DNA from: Paracoccus aestuariivivens
Lineage (GTDB): Bacteria > Pseudomonadota > Alphaproteobacteria > Rhodobacterales > Rhodobacteraceae
DNA length: 64,000 nt
Reading direction: 5' to 3'
Assembly (NCBI RefSeq): GCF_009711225.1
Contig: NZ_WMIE01000012.1
Span: 1 to 64,000, forward strand
The notes under the pieces were generated by a model, which was not told the DNA's origin, ran no database searches, and was given only the letters and a program-made list of their open reading frames with translations. The translations under genes and the position numbers were made by a program. This document shows, in pieces, positions 50,972 to 60,253 of this stretch. Every line of letters begins with the position of its first letter. The stretch's first letter is position 1.

Positions 50972-52070
50972 GCGCAGGCGTCTTGAAACTCCCAGCACGG
51001 CGGATCTGAACCGGATCGAACAAGAGTTTCGCAGCGAAACCACCGAACGCCCGCCGATCGGCCGTGGCATGGCGCCGATCTCGCAGGTTGCGGCTGAATC
51101 GGCCTCGATGGTTCCGGTCGAAAGTACCGAGGTCCGCGCAGCGCGTGCGCGATCCGAAGCCGATGCCAGTAAGCTGCGAGAAGCCGAAGAGCGCGGTCTG
51201 CTGATCGTCGAACTGCCCATCGAGCAGATCGACGAAGGTGCGATGATCCGAGACCGCATGGTCATGAACGAGGAGGAGATGATCGAGCTTCGGCTGTCCA
51301 TCGCGGCACATGGCCAGCGACTGCCGATCGAAGTGTTCCAGATGGACCCGGTTTCAGGGCAGGGTCCGCGCTTCGGGTTGTTGTCGGGCTATCGCCGTTT
51401 GCAGGCAATGCGCGAGCTTTTCGAACTGACCCAAGCCGAGAAGCATGCCAGCATCCGCGCCCTGATCCGTCCGCGCGCCGAGGCTGACGAGGCGTTTGTC
51501 GCCATGGTCGAGGAAAACGAGGTTCGCGAGGAGTTGAGCCATTTCGAACGGGGGCGCATCGCGGTCATCGCCGCACAACAGGGGGCGTTCGCGAATACCG
51601 AAGATGCGGTGAACAAGCTGTTCGCGACAGGCTCTAAGGCGAAGCGGTCGAAGGTCCGGTCCTTTGCTTTGATCTTTGAGGAGCTGGGTGACATGCTTCG
51701 CTTTCCCGAGGCGTTGACCGAGCGGCGCGGATTGCGGCTATCAGCGGCATTGCGAAGCGGCGGCGAGATCCGGCTGCGGCAGGCATTGTCGGTCCGGCAA
51801 CCGGATGATGCCGAGGTCGAATGGGAGATGATCGAGCCCGTGCTGGAGGCGGTTGAGGCGACGCCTCAGGTGTCATCGAAAGGTGGGCGCCCACGGTCGA
51901 AGCTGGTGGCCGGATGGATCGACGACAAGACCATCCGAACCACAAGCGGCATCGTGATCCGGCGGGGCAGGGACGAGAAAGGCCACACGCTGAGACTGGA
52001 GGGTCGGGCGCTGGATGATGATCTGATGGACAGCCTTATGGCCGAGATCAAATCGCTTCTGGATCGTTAG
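50964..52070 (+). CDS. parB: Plasmid partition protein ParB
   Basis: A 368-residue ParB/RepB-type protein. The N-terminal part carries ELPIEQIDEGAMIRD and the nucleotide-binding region GLLSGYRRLQAMREL (the GERRxxA equivalent) plus FVAMVEENEVREELSHFERG. The middle has the helix-turn-helix region, and the C-terminal dimerisation part is specific to plasmid RepB-like ParBs. It should bind the two palindromes flanking the operon and spread or clamp with CTP, handing the plasmid to ParA. Coupled to parA by an eight-base overlap. Confidence 0.93.
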   Translation: MAKRRRLETPSTADLNRIEQEFRSETTERPPIGRGMAPISQVAAESASMVPVESTEVRAARARSEADASKLREAEERGLLIVELPIEQIDEGAMIRDRMVMNEEEMIELRLSIAAHGQRLPIEVFQMDPVSGQGPRFGLLSGYRRLQAMRELFELTQAEKHASIRALIRPRAEADEAFVAMVEENEVREELSHFERGRIAVIAAQQGAFANTEDAVNKLFATGSKAKRSKVRSFALIFEELGDMLRFPEALTERRGLRLSAALRSGGEIRLRQALSVRQPDDAEVEWEMIEPVLEAVEATPQVSSKGGRPRSKLVAGWIDDKTIRTTSGIVIRRGRDEKGHTLRLEGRALDDDLMDSLMAEIKSLLDR

Positions 52071-52071
52071 A

Positions 52072-52088
52072 GGTTTCGCCGCGAAACC
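52072..52088. promoter_or_regulatory. parS-like site 2 (immediately downstream of parB)
   Basis: GGTTTCGCCGCGAAACC is a perfect palindrome with arms of eight bases around one central base. It starts one base after the parB stop codon. Its half-sites match those of the copy at 49460-49476. Confidence 0.75.
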
Positions 52089-52100
52089 TGCCACTATGTT

Positions 52101-52130
52101 GGCCTGCCCGTTTGGGCGGGCCATTTTCTA
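52101..52130 (+). terminator. Rho-independent terminator of parAB
   Basis: GGCCTGCCC and GGGCGGGCC form a nine-base-pair stem (one G-T pair) with a GTTT loop, followed by ATTTTCT. It is the clearest intrinsic terminator in the window and lies 12 bases after the parS-like site. Confidence 0.85.
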
Positions 52131-52842
52131 TTCTGCGCCCGAAGGCATGAGGGGAGTCCGGGTATGTCGCGTTAGATCCACCTTGTGTGGTTGCGGGGCA
52201 AATCGGATAGTGTTACCTGCGGCGCGAAGCTGATCCGAGCGTATGGGACGCCGTAAAGTGATGGCTTATACTGATCCAACAGATCCGCAAAATCGAAAAT
52301 GAATGCGGATATGCTGTTGGTCGCCTGCGTCAGGTCGGGCGGATAAAAATCCGGCCTGTCTTGCGACGGAGCGGGCCGCTGGGGTCAGACAATTGCCGCG
52401 AAGACAAGAATAACGTTACACGCAGACTGTCGGCGCACCGGAAACGGGTACCTTTGAGCCGGATCTATGCCTCGTCGCGACGAAAAAAGCCACCTTGTCG
52501 GCTTCTGCAACGAGCAGACGGCGCGGATATACAAAGCGGCATCTATAATCCGATATGTCTGGGGCCATCAAGCCGCGAGGACATTGCGGAAATATTCACG
52601 CCCTTCGCAAACAGTTCTTGCTTTTCACGATGACTCACCTGCAAATTGCAAAAGAATCCAATATTATACTGCGTAATCCCGGATTCGGCTCGGCCTGACA
52701 TGATTGATCCGCAGAGTGGATCGCGCACCTTTTCCTAAATTGGCGCGTTCATCCGGTGCACGAATTCATACTCTGCGCCCGTTACGTAAATGACTCTGCG
52801 CGGCGTTATGCGCCGGACATCTGCTTCTAGCCGGAGGTTGCT
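52131..52842. other. Long non-coding gap between partition locus and transporter
   Basis: About 710 bases with no reading frame that looks like a gene; the frames at 52361-52633 and 52543-52728 have no family match and atypical composition. It holds one more copy of the iteron-like motif (AAACGGGTACC at 52442-52452), a small hairpin with GGATAAAAATCC (about 52340-52352), and GATCC/GGATC inverted arms near 52707-52724. The first part may belong to the replication/partition region. The last 100 bases should hold the promoter of the AspT-type gene. I see no known transposon end. Confidence 0.5.
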
Positions 52843-54528
52843 ATGACCTGGATATCGCATATCTTGTCACAATCGCCTGAAATTGCCCTGTTCTTGTCTC
52901 TGGCCGGAGGGTACTGGCTGGGGAACTTCCGTTTCGGCAAGTTCCAGCTGGGCGGCGTCGCCGGATCGCTGCTTGTTGCGGTCATCATCAGCCAATTCGG
53001 CGTGACGGTCGATAACGGGGTCAAGTCCCTGCTATTCGCGCTGTTCATCTACGCCGTCGGCTTCGAGAGCGGCCCCCAGTTCTTCCGCTCGCTGGGGCGA
53101 CAAAGCTTGCGCGAGATTGTTCTTGCCGCCTTCCTGGCCATCTCGGGACTGGTGACGGTGGTCGTGCTGGCGCGGATGTTCGGCTTGGACAAGGGCCTTG
53201 CCGCGGGGGTCGCTGCCGGTGGCCTGACGCAATCGGCCATCATCGGGACTGCCGGTTCGGCAATCGAAAAGCTGGGCCTAGCCGCCGAGGAGGTGCAGCG
53301 CCTGCAGGGCAATGTCGCGGTCGGCTATGCCGTGACCTATATTTTCGGCTCGTTCGGCGCGATCCTTGTCTGCGTCAATATCCTGCCATGGCTCACCGGA
53401 CGGGCCATCCGCGACGACGCTCTTGAGGCCGAGGCCGCCATGCTGGCCGGAGCAAAGGTCTATGGCCCCGGAGAGGAGGCTGCCTTGCCCTCGCTGGTCG
53501 GACGTGTGTTCAAGGTCGGGCAGGGCGGGATGCGCTCGGTGGCCGAACTGGAGGGCGTTGGCGATCATAATTTGACCGTTGAAAAAGTGATGCGCGACGG
53601 CAAGCTGGTTCAGGTCGATCCGGCGCTACAACTGCAATCCGGCGACGAGATCCTTGTGGTCGGCCGGCGCGATAAAGTGGTTGCGCTTGGTCCGCAATTC
53701 GGCACCGAGGTCTTGCCGACGCCGGAAATGGAGTTGGTACTGCTGACGCGCGACGTCGCGATCACCGCGCCGGAACTGCGCAACAAGACCGTCAGCGAGA
53801 TCCAGAAAACGATCAGCCCTAACCTGCGTCACGGCGTCTATGTGCTGGCGCTGTCGCGGGCCGGTGTTCCGGTCAAGCTGGCCGATACGACCATGGTCAT
53901 GTCCGGTGACGTGGTAACCGTGCGCGGGACAGTCAACGACGTCAACCGTGTCGCCAAAGCGGTCGGGACGACCATCGTGCCAAGCGACAAGACCGACTGG
54001 ATTTTCCATGGTCTGGGTATTGCCTGCGGGTTGCTGGTCGGTCTGATCGTGCTGCGGATCGGCTCGGTCCCGCTGACTCTGGGCAGCGGCGGGGGCGCCT
54101 TGCTGTCCGGCCTGATTTTTGGCTGGTTGCGCACCAAGAACTATGCGCGGGGCAATCTGCCGACACCCGCATCGACTTTGCTGCGCGATCTGGGCCTTGC
54201 CGGTTTCGTGGCGGTCGTCGGGCTGAATTCTGGCTTGCAGGCCGTGACGACGATCCGCGAAAGCGGCATCCAGCTTTTCCTGATCGGCGTGGTGGTCACG
54301 ATGCTTCCGCTGATCCTGACCATGCTGTTTGGCCGCTATGTGCTGCGCTACGAGAATACCGCAATCTTTGCCGGTGCGCTTTCGGGGACGCGGAGCGCGA
54401 ATCCGGCCTTTGGCGAGGTGCTGGAGAAAGCCGGTAACTCGGTTCCGACCACTCCGTTTGCCATCACCTATGCCTTGGCGAACGTGTTCCTGACCCTGCT
54501 TGGGCCATTGATCGTTGCCTTCACCTAG
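52843..54528 (+). CDS. AspT/YidE-type transporter with two RCK_C (TrkA-C) domains
   Basis: A 561-residue membrane protein. The first membrane half lies at about 10-190, two TrkA-C domains at about 210-380 (VAELEGVGDHNLTVEKVMRD, LQLQSGDEILVVGRRDK), and the second membrane half at about 385-560. This is the layout of the aspartate:alanine exchanger family (YidE/YbjL duplication). Both halves carry Gly-rich GLAxxxG-like repeats. Substrates of most family members are unknown; amino acid or dicarboxylate exchange is the usual assumption. CGGAGG lies seven bases before the ATG. Confidence 0.9.
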   Translation: MTWISHILSQSPEIALFLSLAGGYWLGNFRFGKFQLGGVAGSLLVAVIISQFGVTVDNGVKSLLFALFIYAVGFESGPQFFRSLGRQSLREIVLAAFLAISGLVTVVVLARMFGLDKGLAAGVAAGGLTQSAIIGTAGSAIEKLGLAAEEVQRLQGNVAVGYAVTYIFGSFGAILVCVNILPWLTGRAIRDDALEAEAAMLAGAKVYGPGEEAALPSLVGRVFKVGQGGMRSVAELEGVGDHNLTVEKVMRDGKLVQVDPALQLQSGDEILVVGRRDKVVALGPQFGTEVLPTPEMELVLLTRDVAITAPELRNKTVSEIQKTISPNLRHGVYVLALSRAGVPVKLADTTMVMSGDVVTVRGTVNDVNRVAKAVGTTIVPSDKTDWIFHGLGIACGLLVGLIVLRIGSVPLTLGSGGGALLSGLIFGWLRTKNYARGNLPTPASTLLRDLGLAGFVAVVGLNSGLQAVTTIRESGIQLFLIGVVVTMLPLILTMLFGRYVLRYENTAIFAGALSGTRSANPAFGEVLEKAGNSVPTTPFAITYALANVFLTLLGPLIVAFT

Positions 54529-54554
54529 CAAGCGGCGGTTCGTGATCGGATGCG

Positions 54555-54800
54555 TCAATCCGAGATCGGTGCGGAATATTGGCCCTTGCCGGTCATCACC
54601 GTGCCGATCACCGGAGGATCGGTGGCACAGTGCCATTTCCTGATCCGCCATTCCGAGTGGTCGTTGGCCCATTGCGCCAGTGTAAGTTGCGCGGTCATCA
54701 TGCAAGAGATCGTCTCGCCCTTGCCGTAGACGCGGATCTTGCGTTCGCGGCATTCTTCGGGTTGCAGGGCAAGGCAGGCGGCGAAGACGAGAAAGGTCAT
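54555..54800 (-). CDS. Small hypothetical protein, 81 residues
   Basis: It begins MTFLVFAACLALQPEECRER, a short hydrophobic stretch followed by CxxxxC-spaced cysteines, and ends in a hydrophilic part with WANDHSEWRIRKWHC. A strong GGAGGAC site stands a few bases before the ATG, which supports real translation. Four cysteines and the short hydrophobic start suggest an exported small protein. I do not recognise a function. It is convergent with the transporter gene, 26 bases away. Confidence 0.65.
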   Translation of the reverse strand: MTFLVFAACLALQPEECRERKIRVYGKGETISCMMTAQLTLAQWANDHSEWRIRKWHCATDPPVIGTVMTGKGQYSAPISD

Positions 54801-54910
54801 TCTGTCCTCCGTTCTCCGGCCAAGGGCCGGTGCGATGCTATCGGGTTGGCGGAATGGATTCGAACCTAAAGGATCGCCAGTCCCGCGTAATCAACCGATC
54901 GGATGATGGG

Positions 54911-56047
54911 CTAACGGTCCGACGAAATCCTGCTGGACGACACCAGCGCAACCAGATCGGCCTGCCGACGGACGCCCGTTTTGTCGAAGATATGTTGCAG
55001 ATGGGTTTTCACCGTGGCTGCGCTTAGACCAAGCTGGCGCGCGGCTTCCACCACACCGCTGCCTTGGGCGATTTTGGCCAGCACCACCGCCTCGGCCTTG
55101 CTGAGGCCATAGACTGCCGCAAAGGACGCGTGTGGCGCGGGCAGGGTGGGCGAGAGCTCCTTGATGAAGATCACCGCCGCCCCCGCGACGACCTCCATCG
55201 TGCGGGAATGCGCCGAGACCGGCAGGATCTGGACCATGTAGCCCTTGCCATCTGTATCGCGGAGCGGGAAGTCCACGCCTTGCAGGTCGGGGGAAAATCC
55301 GCGCGCCGCCTCGCGGACCGATTGCGCCAGCCTGCGGTCCAGATCCGGGTCGTTCAGATGGAACCTGCCTTGTCGCGACGCGACGGGATGACCGGCCTCA
55401 AGCGTGGCGATGCCGGTCCGGTTGGCATGAAGGATCCGGCAGGACGCATTGACCAGAACCACACCGACGGGAATCTGGTCCAGAACCGAGTGCAGCGACG
55501 AAATCGTCAGCCGTCGCGTTTCAAGGATGCGGCTGATCGCGATGGCGCGTTGGGCATGGGGCAGGATCAACCGCGCGGTTTCCAGATCCTGCCGCGTGAT
55601 CGGTCCTTGCCTGTGATGCCGCGCCAGAATGATCGAGCCGATGGCGGATGGCTCGCGCACCATGCCGAGGGCCATTATATCGTGGATGCCCAGGGGTTGC
55701 GCCCATTCCCTGTAATAGCGGCTGTCCGGCGAGGCCCATTCGGGATTGACCCGCGACAGGATGGCGGGCTCGGACAGGGGCAGGGCATCGACGCGCTGGC
55801 GTCCGCCCCAACGCTCGATGAAGTCGGCGCTGTAGTCGGGAATGCGGGCCAGCCATTCCGGCGCGAGGCCGCTACAGGCATGCAGCAGCGGAATGCCCGA
55901 GGGCAGGGTTTGCAGCGACAGTGCGCCGTAATGGAAACGGATCTTCCGGCAGGCGGCTTCCAGCACATGCGGCCAGTTTTCAGGGTCCACGACGCAATCG
56001 TAGATCATGCCGATCAGGTCGGACGCAGCCTGAATTTGCCTGTTCAT
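54911..56047 (-). CDS. LuxR-type regulator of the ureide module
   Basis: A 378-residue protein. The N-terminal and middle part (about 1-300) is PAS/GAF-like without a known ligand motif. The C-terminal LuxR/GerE helix-turn-helix is LSKAEAVVLAKIAQGSGVVE followed by AARQLGLSAATVKTHLQHIF. ATG 56047 (MNRQIQ) has GGAGGGG eight bases upstream; the reading extends 40 residues further without support. It lies 177 bases after the amidase gene, same strand, and may regulate the amidase, permease and hydrolase genes. Confidence 0.88.
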   Translation of the reverse strand: MNRQIQAASDLIGMIYDCVVDPENWPHVLEAACRKIRFHYGALSLQTLPSGIPLLHACSGLAPEWLARIPDYSADFIERWGGRQRVDALPLSEPAILSRVNPEWASPDSRYYREWAQPLGIHDIMALGMVREPSAIGSIILARHHRQGPITRQDLETARLILPHAQRAIAISRILETRRLTISSLHSVLDQIPVGVVLVNASCRILHANRTGIATLEAGHPVASRQGRFHLNDPDLDRRLAQSVREAARGFSPDLQGVDFPLRDTDGKGYMVQILPVSAHSRTMEVVAGAAVIFIKELSPTLPAPHASFAAVYGLSKAEAVVLAKIAQGSGVVEAARQLGLSAATVKTHLQHIFDKTGVRRQADLVALVSSSRISSDR

Positions 56048-56224
56048 GATCCCCTCCGAAAATCGTCGGCGATTTCCTTTGACTCGGTCACGAATGGGTG
56101 GGGCGATCCAGAAGTTAAGTCCGCGCTCTGGCTGGATCAAGCTGTAGATCGCGGCAGGAACCGGCAAGGAAAGACCGGATCGGACCGTCAGATCGCGATC
56201 CTGCGGCGCTGTCGTCGATTGTCG

Positions 56225-57673
56225 TCAGTGCAACCGCGCTCGTGCGGGGGCAGGGGGGATAACGGTCGGTGGATAGGCCGCTGCGGTCTCGGAGGTTTCC
56301 AGAAATGCCGCGGCGCGCAGGGTCAGGTCCTCGCGCCACGGGGCGGCGATCAGTTGCACACCGATGGGCAAGGTATCGGGGGCAAAGATCGGTGCGGTGA
56401 CGACGGGCAGGCCGATCGACGAGAAGGGCTGCGATAGCAGCCCCAGATTGGGCCGGAGCGCCAGATCCTGTCCGGCAAGGCGCAGGGTCTTGCTGCCCGA
56501 CAGAGGCGCGGCGCAAGGGGTGGCCGGAGCCAGCAGCAGATCATACGAGCGGAACAGCTCTAGCGCCTGTTGCAGGCCCCAATGGCGCACACGTTGGGCG
56601 CGGCTGGCCCATGCGGCGGGCAGAAGCGCCCCTGCAAGGAAACGGTCGCGGGTATCGGGATCGTAATCCTTGATCCGGCCGCGCAACCGGTCGAGGTGAA
56701 ACCCCGCGCTTTCGCTATTGGTGACCAGATAGGCTGCTGCGCGTGCGGCCTCGGCGGCATCGAAACTTGCGACCGAGACCTTGGTCACACCGGCAAAAGC
56801 CGCAGCGGCGGCGGCGACGGCGTCCCGCGCCAGATCATCGGCATTGTCGTGAAACCAGCCATCCAGCACCGCGATTTTCAGACCGCGGATTCCGGCCATC
56901 GGGTCCGAGGCGCGCGGGGGCAGGTCGGCGCAGGCATGATCGGCAGGGTCGGGCCCCTGCATCGCATCATAGGCCAGCGCCAGATCCTGTGTGCTGCGGG
57001 CCATGGGGCCAAGATGGTCAAGACTGTCAACAAAGGGAAACGTGCCCGCGCGGCTCAGACGGCCATATGTGGGCTTGAGGCTGAACACACCGCATAACGA
57101 GGCAGGTACCCGCAACGACCCGTTCGTATCCGAACCAAGCGAGATCGGCGCAAGTCCCGCTGCCGTCGCTGCGCCGCATCCCGAAGATGAGCCGCCGCTC
57201 ATGCGGGACAGGTCATGCGGGTTGCGGCAGGGGCCGTCATGGGCATTCTCGCCGGTGAAATCATAGGCGTATTCGCCCATGTTCAGCGTGCCAAGCAGGA
57301 CTGCCCCCGCCTGGTTCATCCGCGAGATCAGGGTGGCATCGCGTTCGGCTGGCACAAGTTCGCGGTTGATACGCGCGCCTGCACGGGTGGGCAGACCCTT
57401 GACGTCGAACAGGTTCTTCACGGCAAAGGGGACACCCGCCAAGGGGCCGAGCGGCTGGCCTGCGGCTTGGGCGCGGTCGATCGCCGCCGCCTCGCGCAGG
57501 GCGCGACCGGCAGTGAGGTCGGTATAGGCATTGATGCGGGGGTTGTGGGACTGGACCCGCTCGAGCGCCGTACGGGTGATCTCGACCGCGCTGACATGGC
57601 CGCCGCGCACGGCTGCGGCGATCTGTGCGGCGCTGGACCAAGGGCTAGTCGGGTCGTCCATCGGGTCAAGCAT
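56225..57673 (-). CDS. atzE: AtzE-family amidase (1-carboxybiuret hydrolase-like)
   Basis: A 482-residue amidase-signature enzyme. The Ser-cisSer-Lys triad is present: lysine in GVPFAVKNLFD, and serines in MSGGSSSGCGA and LGSDTNGSLRVPAS. The GSDTNGS pattern, together with the neighbouring DUF4089 (AtzG-like) gene, marks it as AtzE or HpxY type. AtzEG hydrolyses 1-carboxybiuret in the cyanurate pathway; HpxY homologues are linked to oxalurate. ATG 57673 overlaps the atzG stop by eight bases and has AAGG seven bases upstream. Confidence 0.85.
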   Translation of the reverse strand: MLDPMDDPTSPWSSAAQIAAAVRGGHVSAVEITRTALERVQSHNPRINAYTDLTAGRALREAAAIDRAQAAGQPLGPLAGVPFAVKNLFDVKGLPTRAGARINRELVPAERDATLISRMNQAGAVLLGTLNMGEYAYDFTGENAHDGPCRNPHDLSRMSGGSSSGCGAATAAGLAPISLGSDTNGSLRVPASLCGVFSLKPTYGRLSRAGTFPFVDSLDHLGPMARSTQDLALAYDAMQGPDPADHACADLPPRASDPMAGIRGLKIAVLDGWFHDNADDLARDAVAAAAAAFAGVTKVSVASFDAAEAARAAAYLVTNSESAGFHLDRLRGRIKDYDPDTRDRFLAGALLPAAWASRAQRVRHWGLQQALELFRSYDLLLAPATPCAAPLSGSKTLRLAGQDLALRPNLGLLSQPFSSIGLPVVTAPIFAPDTLPIGVQLIAAPWREDLTLRAAAFLETSETAAAYPPTVIPPAPARARLH

Positions 57674-57866
57674 GTTCGGCCTTTGGGAAGGGCGGGCGAT
57701 AGACCGGAGCCAAGGCCAGTTCCGCGTCGTCGAGAGGAACCGCTTCAAGTATGGCGGCCATCTCGGCGGCGACGGCAAGGAAGCGCGCGACGCCGGGGCG
57801 GTATTCCCCGGCGATGGTCAGGCCGACCATCGCCGAGGCGGCGTCGATATAGGCGTCGTGATCCAC
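57666..57866 (-). CDS. atzG: AtzG-like small subunit (DUF4089/HpxX)
   Basis: A 66-residue protein beginning with GTG. MDHDAYIDAASAMVGLTIAG and PGVARFLAVAAEMAAILEA, with a tail rich in Pro and acidic residues, match the DUF4089/AtzG family. In the Pseudomonas cyanurate pathway AtzG forms a heterotetramer with AtzE and stabilises it. The overlap with the amidase start agrees with co-translation as a complex. It is easy to miss because it is so short. Confidence 0.85.
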   Translation of the reverse strand: MDHDAYIDAASAMVGLTIAGEYRPGVARFLAVAAEMAAILEAVPLDDAELALAPVYRPPFPKAEHA

Positions 57867-57875
57867 GGCGCGGAC

Positions 57876-59456
57876 CTACTCGGCCGGATGCGCCGAGGGC
57901 GCATCCGAAGCAATAGGCTCGGGTAGGCCGTAAGCCACGACGTTGGCCTTGGCGCAGGCGTAAAGGAACGCGCCGACGATGACATAGGCCAGTGCCACCA
58001 GCGGGGTGACGTTCAAGCCCAGCGTCTCGCCATGCATGAAGCCAAGGAAGGTCATCGCCGCGCCGGCAAGGGCAAAGCCCGCTGCCATCTCGAATTTGCG
58101 TTCGATGATGAAGACGGCGATGGCGGCCAGCACCAGACCGGTCAGGATCGCGCCGCTGCCGAAGACGGCAAGCCCTTCGTAGAGGACGCCCCCCATCGCC
58201 ATGTTATGAACCAGATCGGGGGTCATCTGCACGCCCGCTGCGCCCAAGGCTCCGTCGATCAGGGTTTTGGCCCATGCCGCGAGGTGCGGCAGCATGCCAA
58301 GGATGATCGCGGGTGCGTGGGTTGCGGGCGTGGTCTGGAATGCCTGAGCCCCTATCAGCATCCCGATGTAAAGCAGGATCGGCGAGATCGCGACCACCGG
58401 AACCAGTGCCAGCAGAAGCGCGATGATCCCGAACCAGCACAGGAATGCGACCATGATTCCGGTGGCAGCGGAATAACCGATGCGCCCGCCCATCGCCTTC
58501 CAGCCGGGATGGCCGATATAGACTGCGTTGATGAACGGGTTGCCCAGCAGGCAGCCGACCAGAGAGACGACGCCATCGGCGGTCAGGACGCGGGTGGTGG
58601 GGAAGTGGTCGCCCGCCGCCTCGGCGGATTCGACATTGTCCATGGCCTCGACCAGATCATAGATGCCGAAGGGGATGGCGGTCACAAGGATGATGCCAAG
58701 GAACTGGAAACCGCTGAACACATGGTCAAAGGCGGGAGCCGGCAGCGAAAAGCCGAAACCGGCCAGCGCGTTTCCGACTCCGGCAGGCGAGATGCCCGCG
58801 ACCTGAAATCCCAGCGCCGCCGCACCCCACGCCACCAGCATACCGAAGGCGATGGCGACCAGACCCGCCGGTATGCCGCGCGGGTAGCGGGCTCCGCCCA
58901 GCCATGACACCAGAATGATGGACAGGCACACCAAGCCGATCACGGGGTTCATGAACATCTCGAGCGCGGGCCGCATCGAGATGAACGCGATCGACACCCC
59001 CGCCAAAGTCCCCAGAAGCGCGGCGCGCGGTGTGATCTTGCGGATCCACGGCGCGATGAAGCCGCCGATCATCAGGATGAAGCTTTGGAAAAACACCCAG
59101 ACAAGGCCCGCCTCCCAGCCTTTGACCGGATCGCCGGTCGACAGCGAGATCGGCAGCATGATCACGAAGGTGACGACGAACATATGCGGCACAGATATCC
59201 CCGAGGGCAGGGCGCAGACGTCGTCGCGTCCGGTCTGCTTGGCCAGCCTATAGGCCAGCCACGCGTAATATCCGGTCGAAAGAAGCATCATCATGCCAAG
59301 CGCGGGCAGGATGCGGCCAAAGACGATCTCGTCCGGCATTTTCAGGACAAAGCGCAGCAGCCCCGTCAGCACCAGCAGGTTCACGAGGATGTTGGTTCCG
59401 AAGCCGAACAGGGCGTTCCAATCGCCCGGCGTCCAGAGTTTTGGCGAGGTCTTCAT
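57876..59456 (-). CDS. NCS2-type nucleobase/ureide permease
   Basis: A 526-residue membrane protein with about 12-14 hydrophobic segments. Segments such as LFGFGTNILVNLLVLTGLLR, ALPSGISVPHMFVVTFVIML, FINAVYIGHPGWKAMGGRIG and PSIL-type core stretches agree with the xanthine/uracil/vitamin C permease superfamily, in a branch commonly poorly annotated. It lies between the cysteine hydrolase and AtzG genes, so it probably imports the substrate of this module (a heterocycle or ureide). It is clearly different from the shorter NCS2 permease at 21842-23119. Confidence 0.85.
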   Translation of the reverse strand: MKTSPKLWTPGDWNALFGFGTNILVNLLVLTGLLRFVLKMPDEIVFGRILPALGMMMLLSTGYYAWLAYRLAKQTGRDDVCALPSGISVPHMFVVTFVIMLPISLSTGDPVKGWEAGLVWVFFQSFILMIGGFIAPWIRKITPRAALLGTLAGVSIAFISMRPALEMFMNPVIGLVCLSIILVSWLGGARYPRGIPAGLVAIAFGMLVAWGAAALGFQVAGISPAGVGNALAGFGFSLPAPAFDHVFSGFQFLGIILVTAIPFGIYDLVEAMDNVESAEAAGDHFPTTRVLTADGVVSLVGCLLGNPFINAVYIGHPGWKAMGGRIGYSAATGIMVAFLCWFGIIALLLALVPVVAISPILLYIGMLIGAQAFQTTPATHAPAIILGMLPHLAAWAKTLIDGALGAAGVQMTPDLVHNMAMGGVLYEGLAVFGSGAILTGLVLAAIAVFIIERKFEMAAGFALAGAAMTFLGFMHGETLGLNVTPLVALAYVIVGAFLYACAKANVVAYGLPEPIASDAPSAHPAE

Positions 59457-59483
59457 GGGCTTCCTCCGGAATATGGGTTGGGA

Positions 59484-60170
59484 TCAGGCCGCGCACGTGG
59501 CGGCATCGAGGGCATTGGCAAAGCTGGTGGCGTCGCTGACCCAGCCGAAAATCCCGCCCTGAGCCTTGATCATCTCGAGCCCGACGCGGTGGAATTCCGG
59601 AAAATACGACGCGCAGGCATCGGCAAGGGCGACACAGCGATAGCCGCGATCATTGGCCTCGCGGATGGTTGTTTGGACGCAGACCTCGGTCGTGACGCCG
59701 CAGACGATCAGGGTATCGATGTCGCTGTTGCGTAAAAGCTGGGTCAGGTCGGTCTGGTGGAACGCGCCCTTGCCGGGTTTGTCGATCACCGGTTCTCCAT
59801 TCATCGGGGCAAGGTCGGCCACGATGTCATGTCCCGGCTCGCCCCGGATCAGGATGCGGCCCATCGGGCCGGGATCGCCGATGCGCTTCGAGGGGGCGCC
59901 GCGCGCGATCTTGGCGGGGGGCGCGTCCGAGAGATCGGGGCGGTGCCCCTCGCGCGTGTGGATCACCAGCAATCCTGATCTGCGGGCAGAGGCAAGCGCG
60001 GTCTGGCAGGGGACGACCGCCTGTTGCAGCAGCGAGACGTCATTGCCCAAAGTCTCTCCAAACCCGCCGGGTTCGAGAAAGTCGCGCTGCATGTCGATGA
60101 TGATCAGCGCGGTTCGGGTCGTATCCAGCACGATGGCTGCGGGTTCGGCGGTAAGCCTGATCATGGGCAT
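59484..60170 (-). CDS. Isochorismatase-type cysteine amidohydrolase (biuret hydrolase-like)
   Basis: A 228-residue cysteine hydrolase. The catalytic Asp is in [14 protein letters not shown], the Lys in [13 protein letters not shown], and the Cys in [20 protein letters not shown]. Pattern and context fit biuret hydrolase or ureidoacrylate/peroxyureidoacrylate amidohydrolase (RutB) relatives. ATG 60170 (MPMIRL) has AGGTG nine bases upstream; an in-frame start at 60227 is less likely. It is the first gene of the minus-strand permease-atzG-atzE operon, diverging from the AtzH-like gene. Confidence 0.85.
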   Translation of the reverse strand: MPMIRLTAEPAAIVLDTTRTALIIIDMQRDFLEPGGFGETLGNDVSLLQQAVVPCQTALASARRSGLLVIHTREGHRPDLSDAPPAKIARGAPSKRIGDPGPMGRILIRGEPGHDIVADLAPMNGEPVIDKPGKGAFHQTDLTQLLRNSDIDTLIVCGVTTEVCVQTTIREANDRGYRCVALADACASYFPEFHRVGLEMIKAQGGIFGWVSDATSFANALDAATCAA

Positions 60171-60253
60171 GGCTGATGCACCTTTCGCGAAAGGTCTTGA
60201 CAGGATTGGCCCTTGGACCTGCACCATAGCGCGACAAGCACAGGGGCAGGGCG

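Noticed and set aside
52361..52633. 90-residue open frame in the gap after parB
   Set aside because: No ribosome site, no family resemblance and unusual composition; reported as part of a non-coding gap instead.
53626..54753. 375-residue open frame on the minus strand
   Set aside because: It is antisense to the AspT-type transporter and overlaps the small minus-strand gene in another frame.
54856..54866. GGATTCGAACC, the complement of a tRNA T-loop sequence
   Set aside because: Reading the minus strand, no paired T-stem, anticodon arm or acceptor stem could be built around it; at most a tRNA-end remnant or chance.
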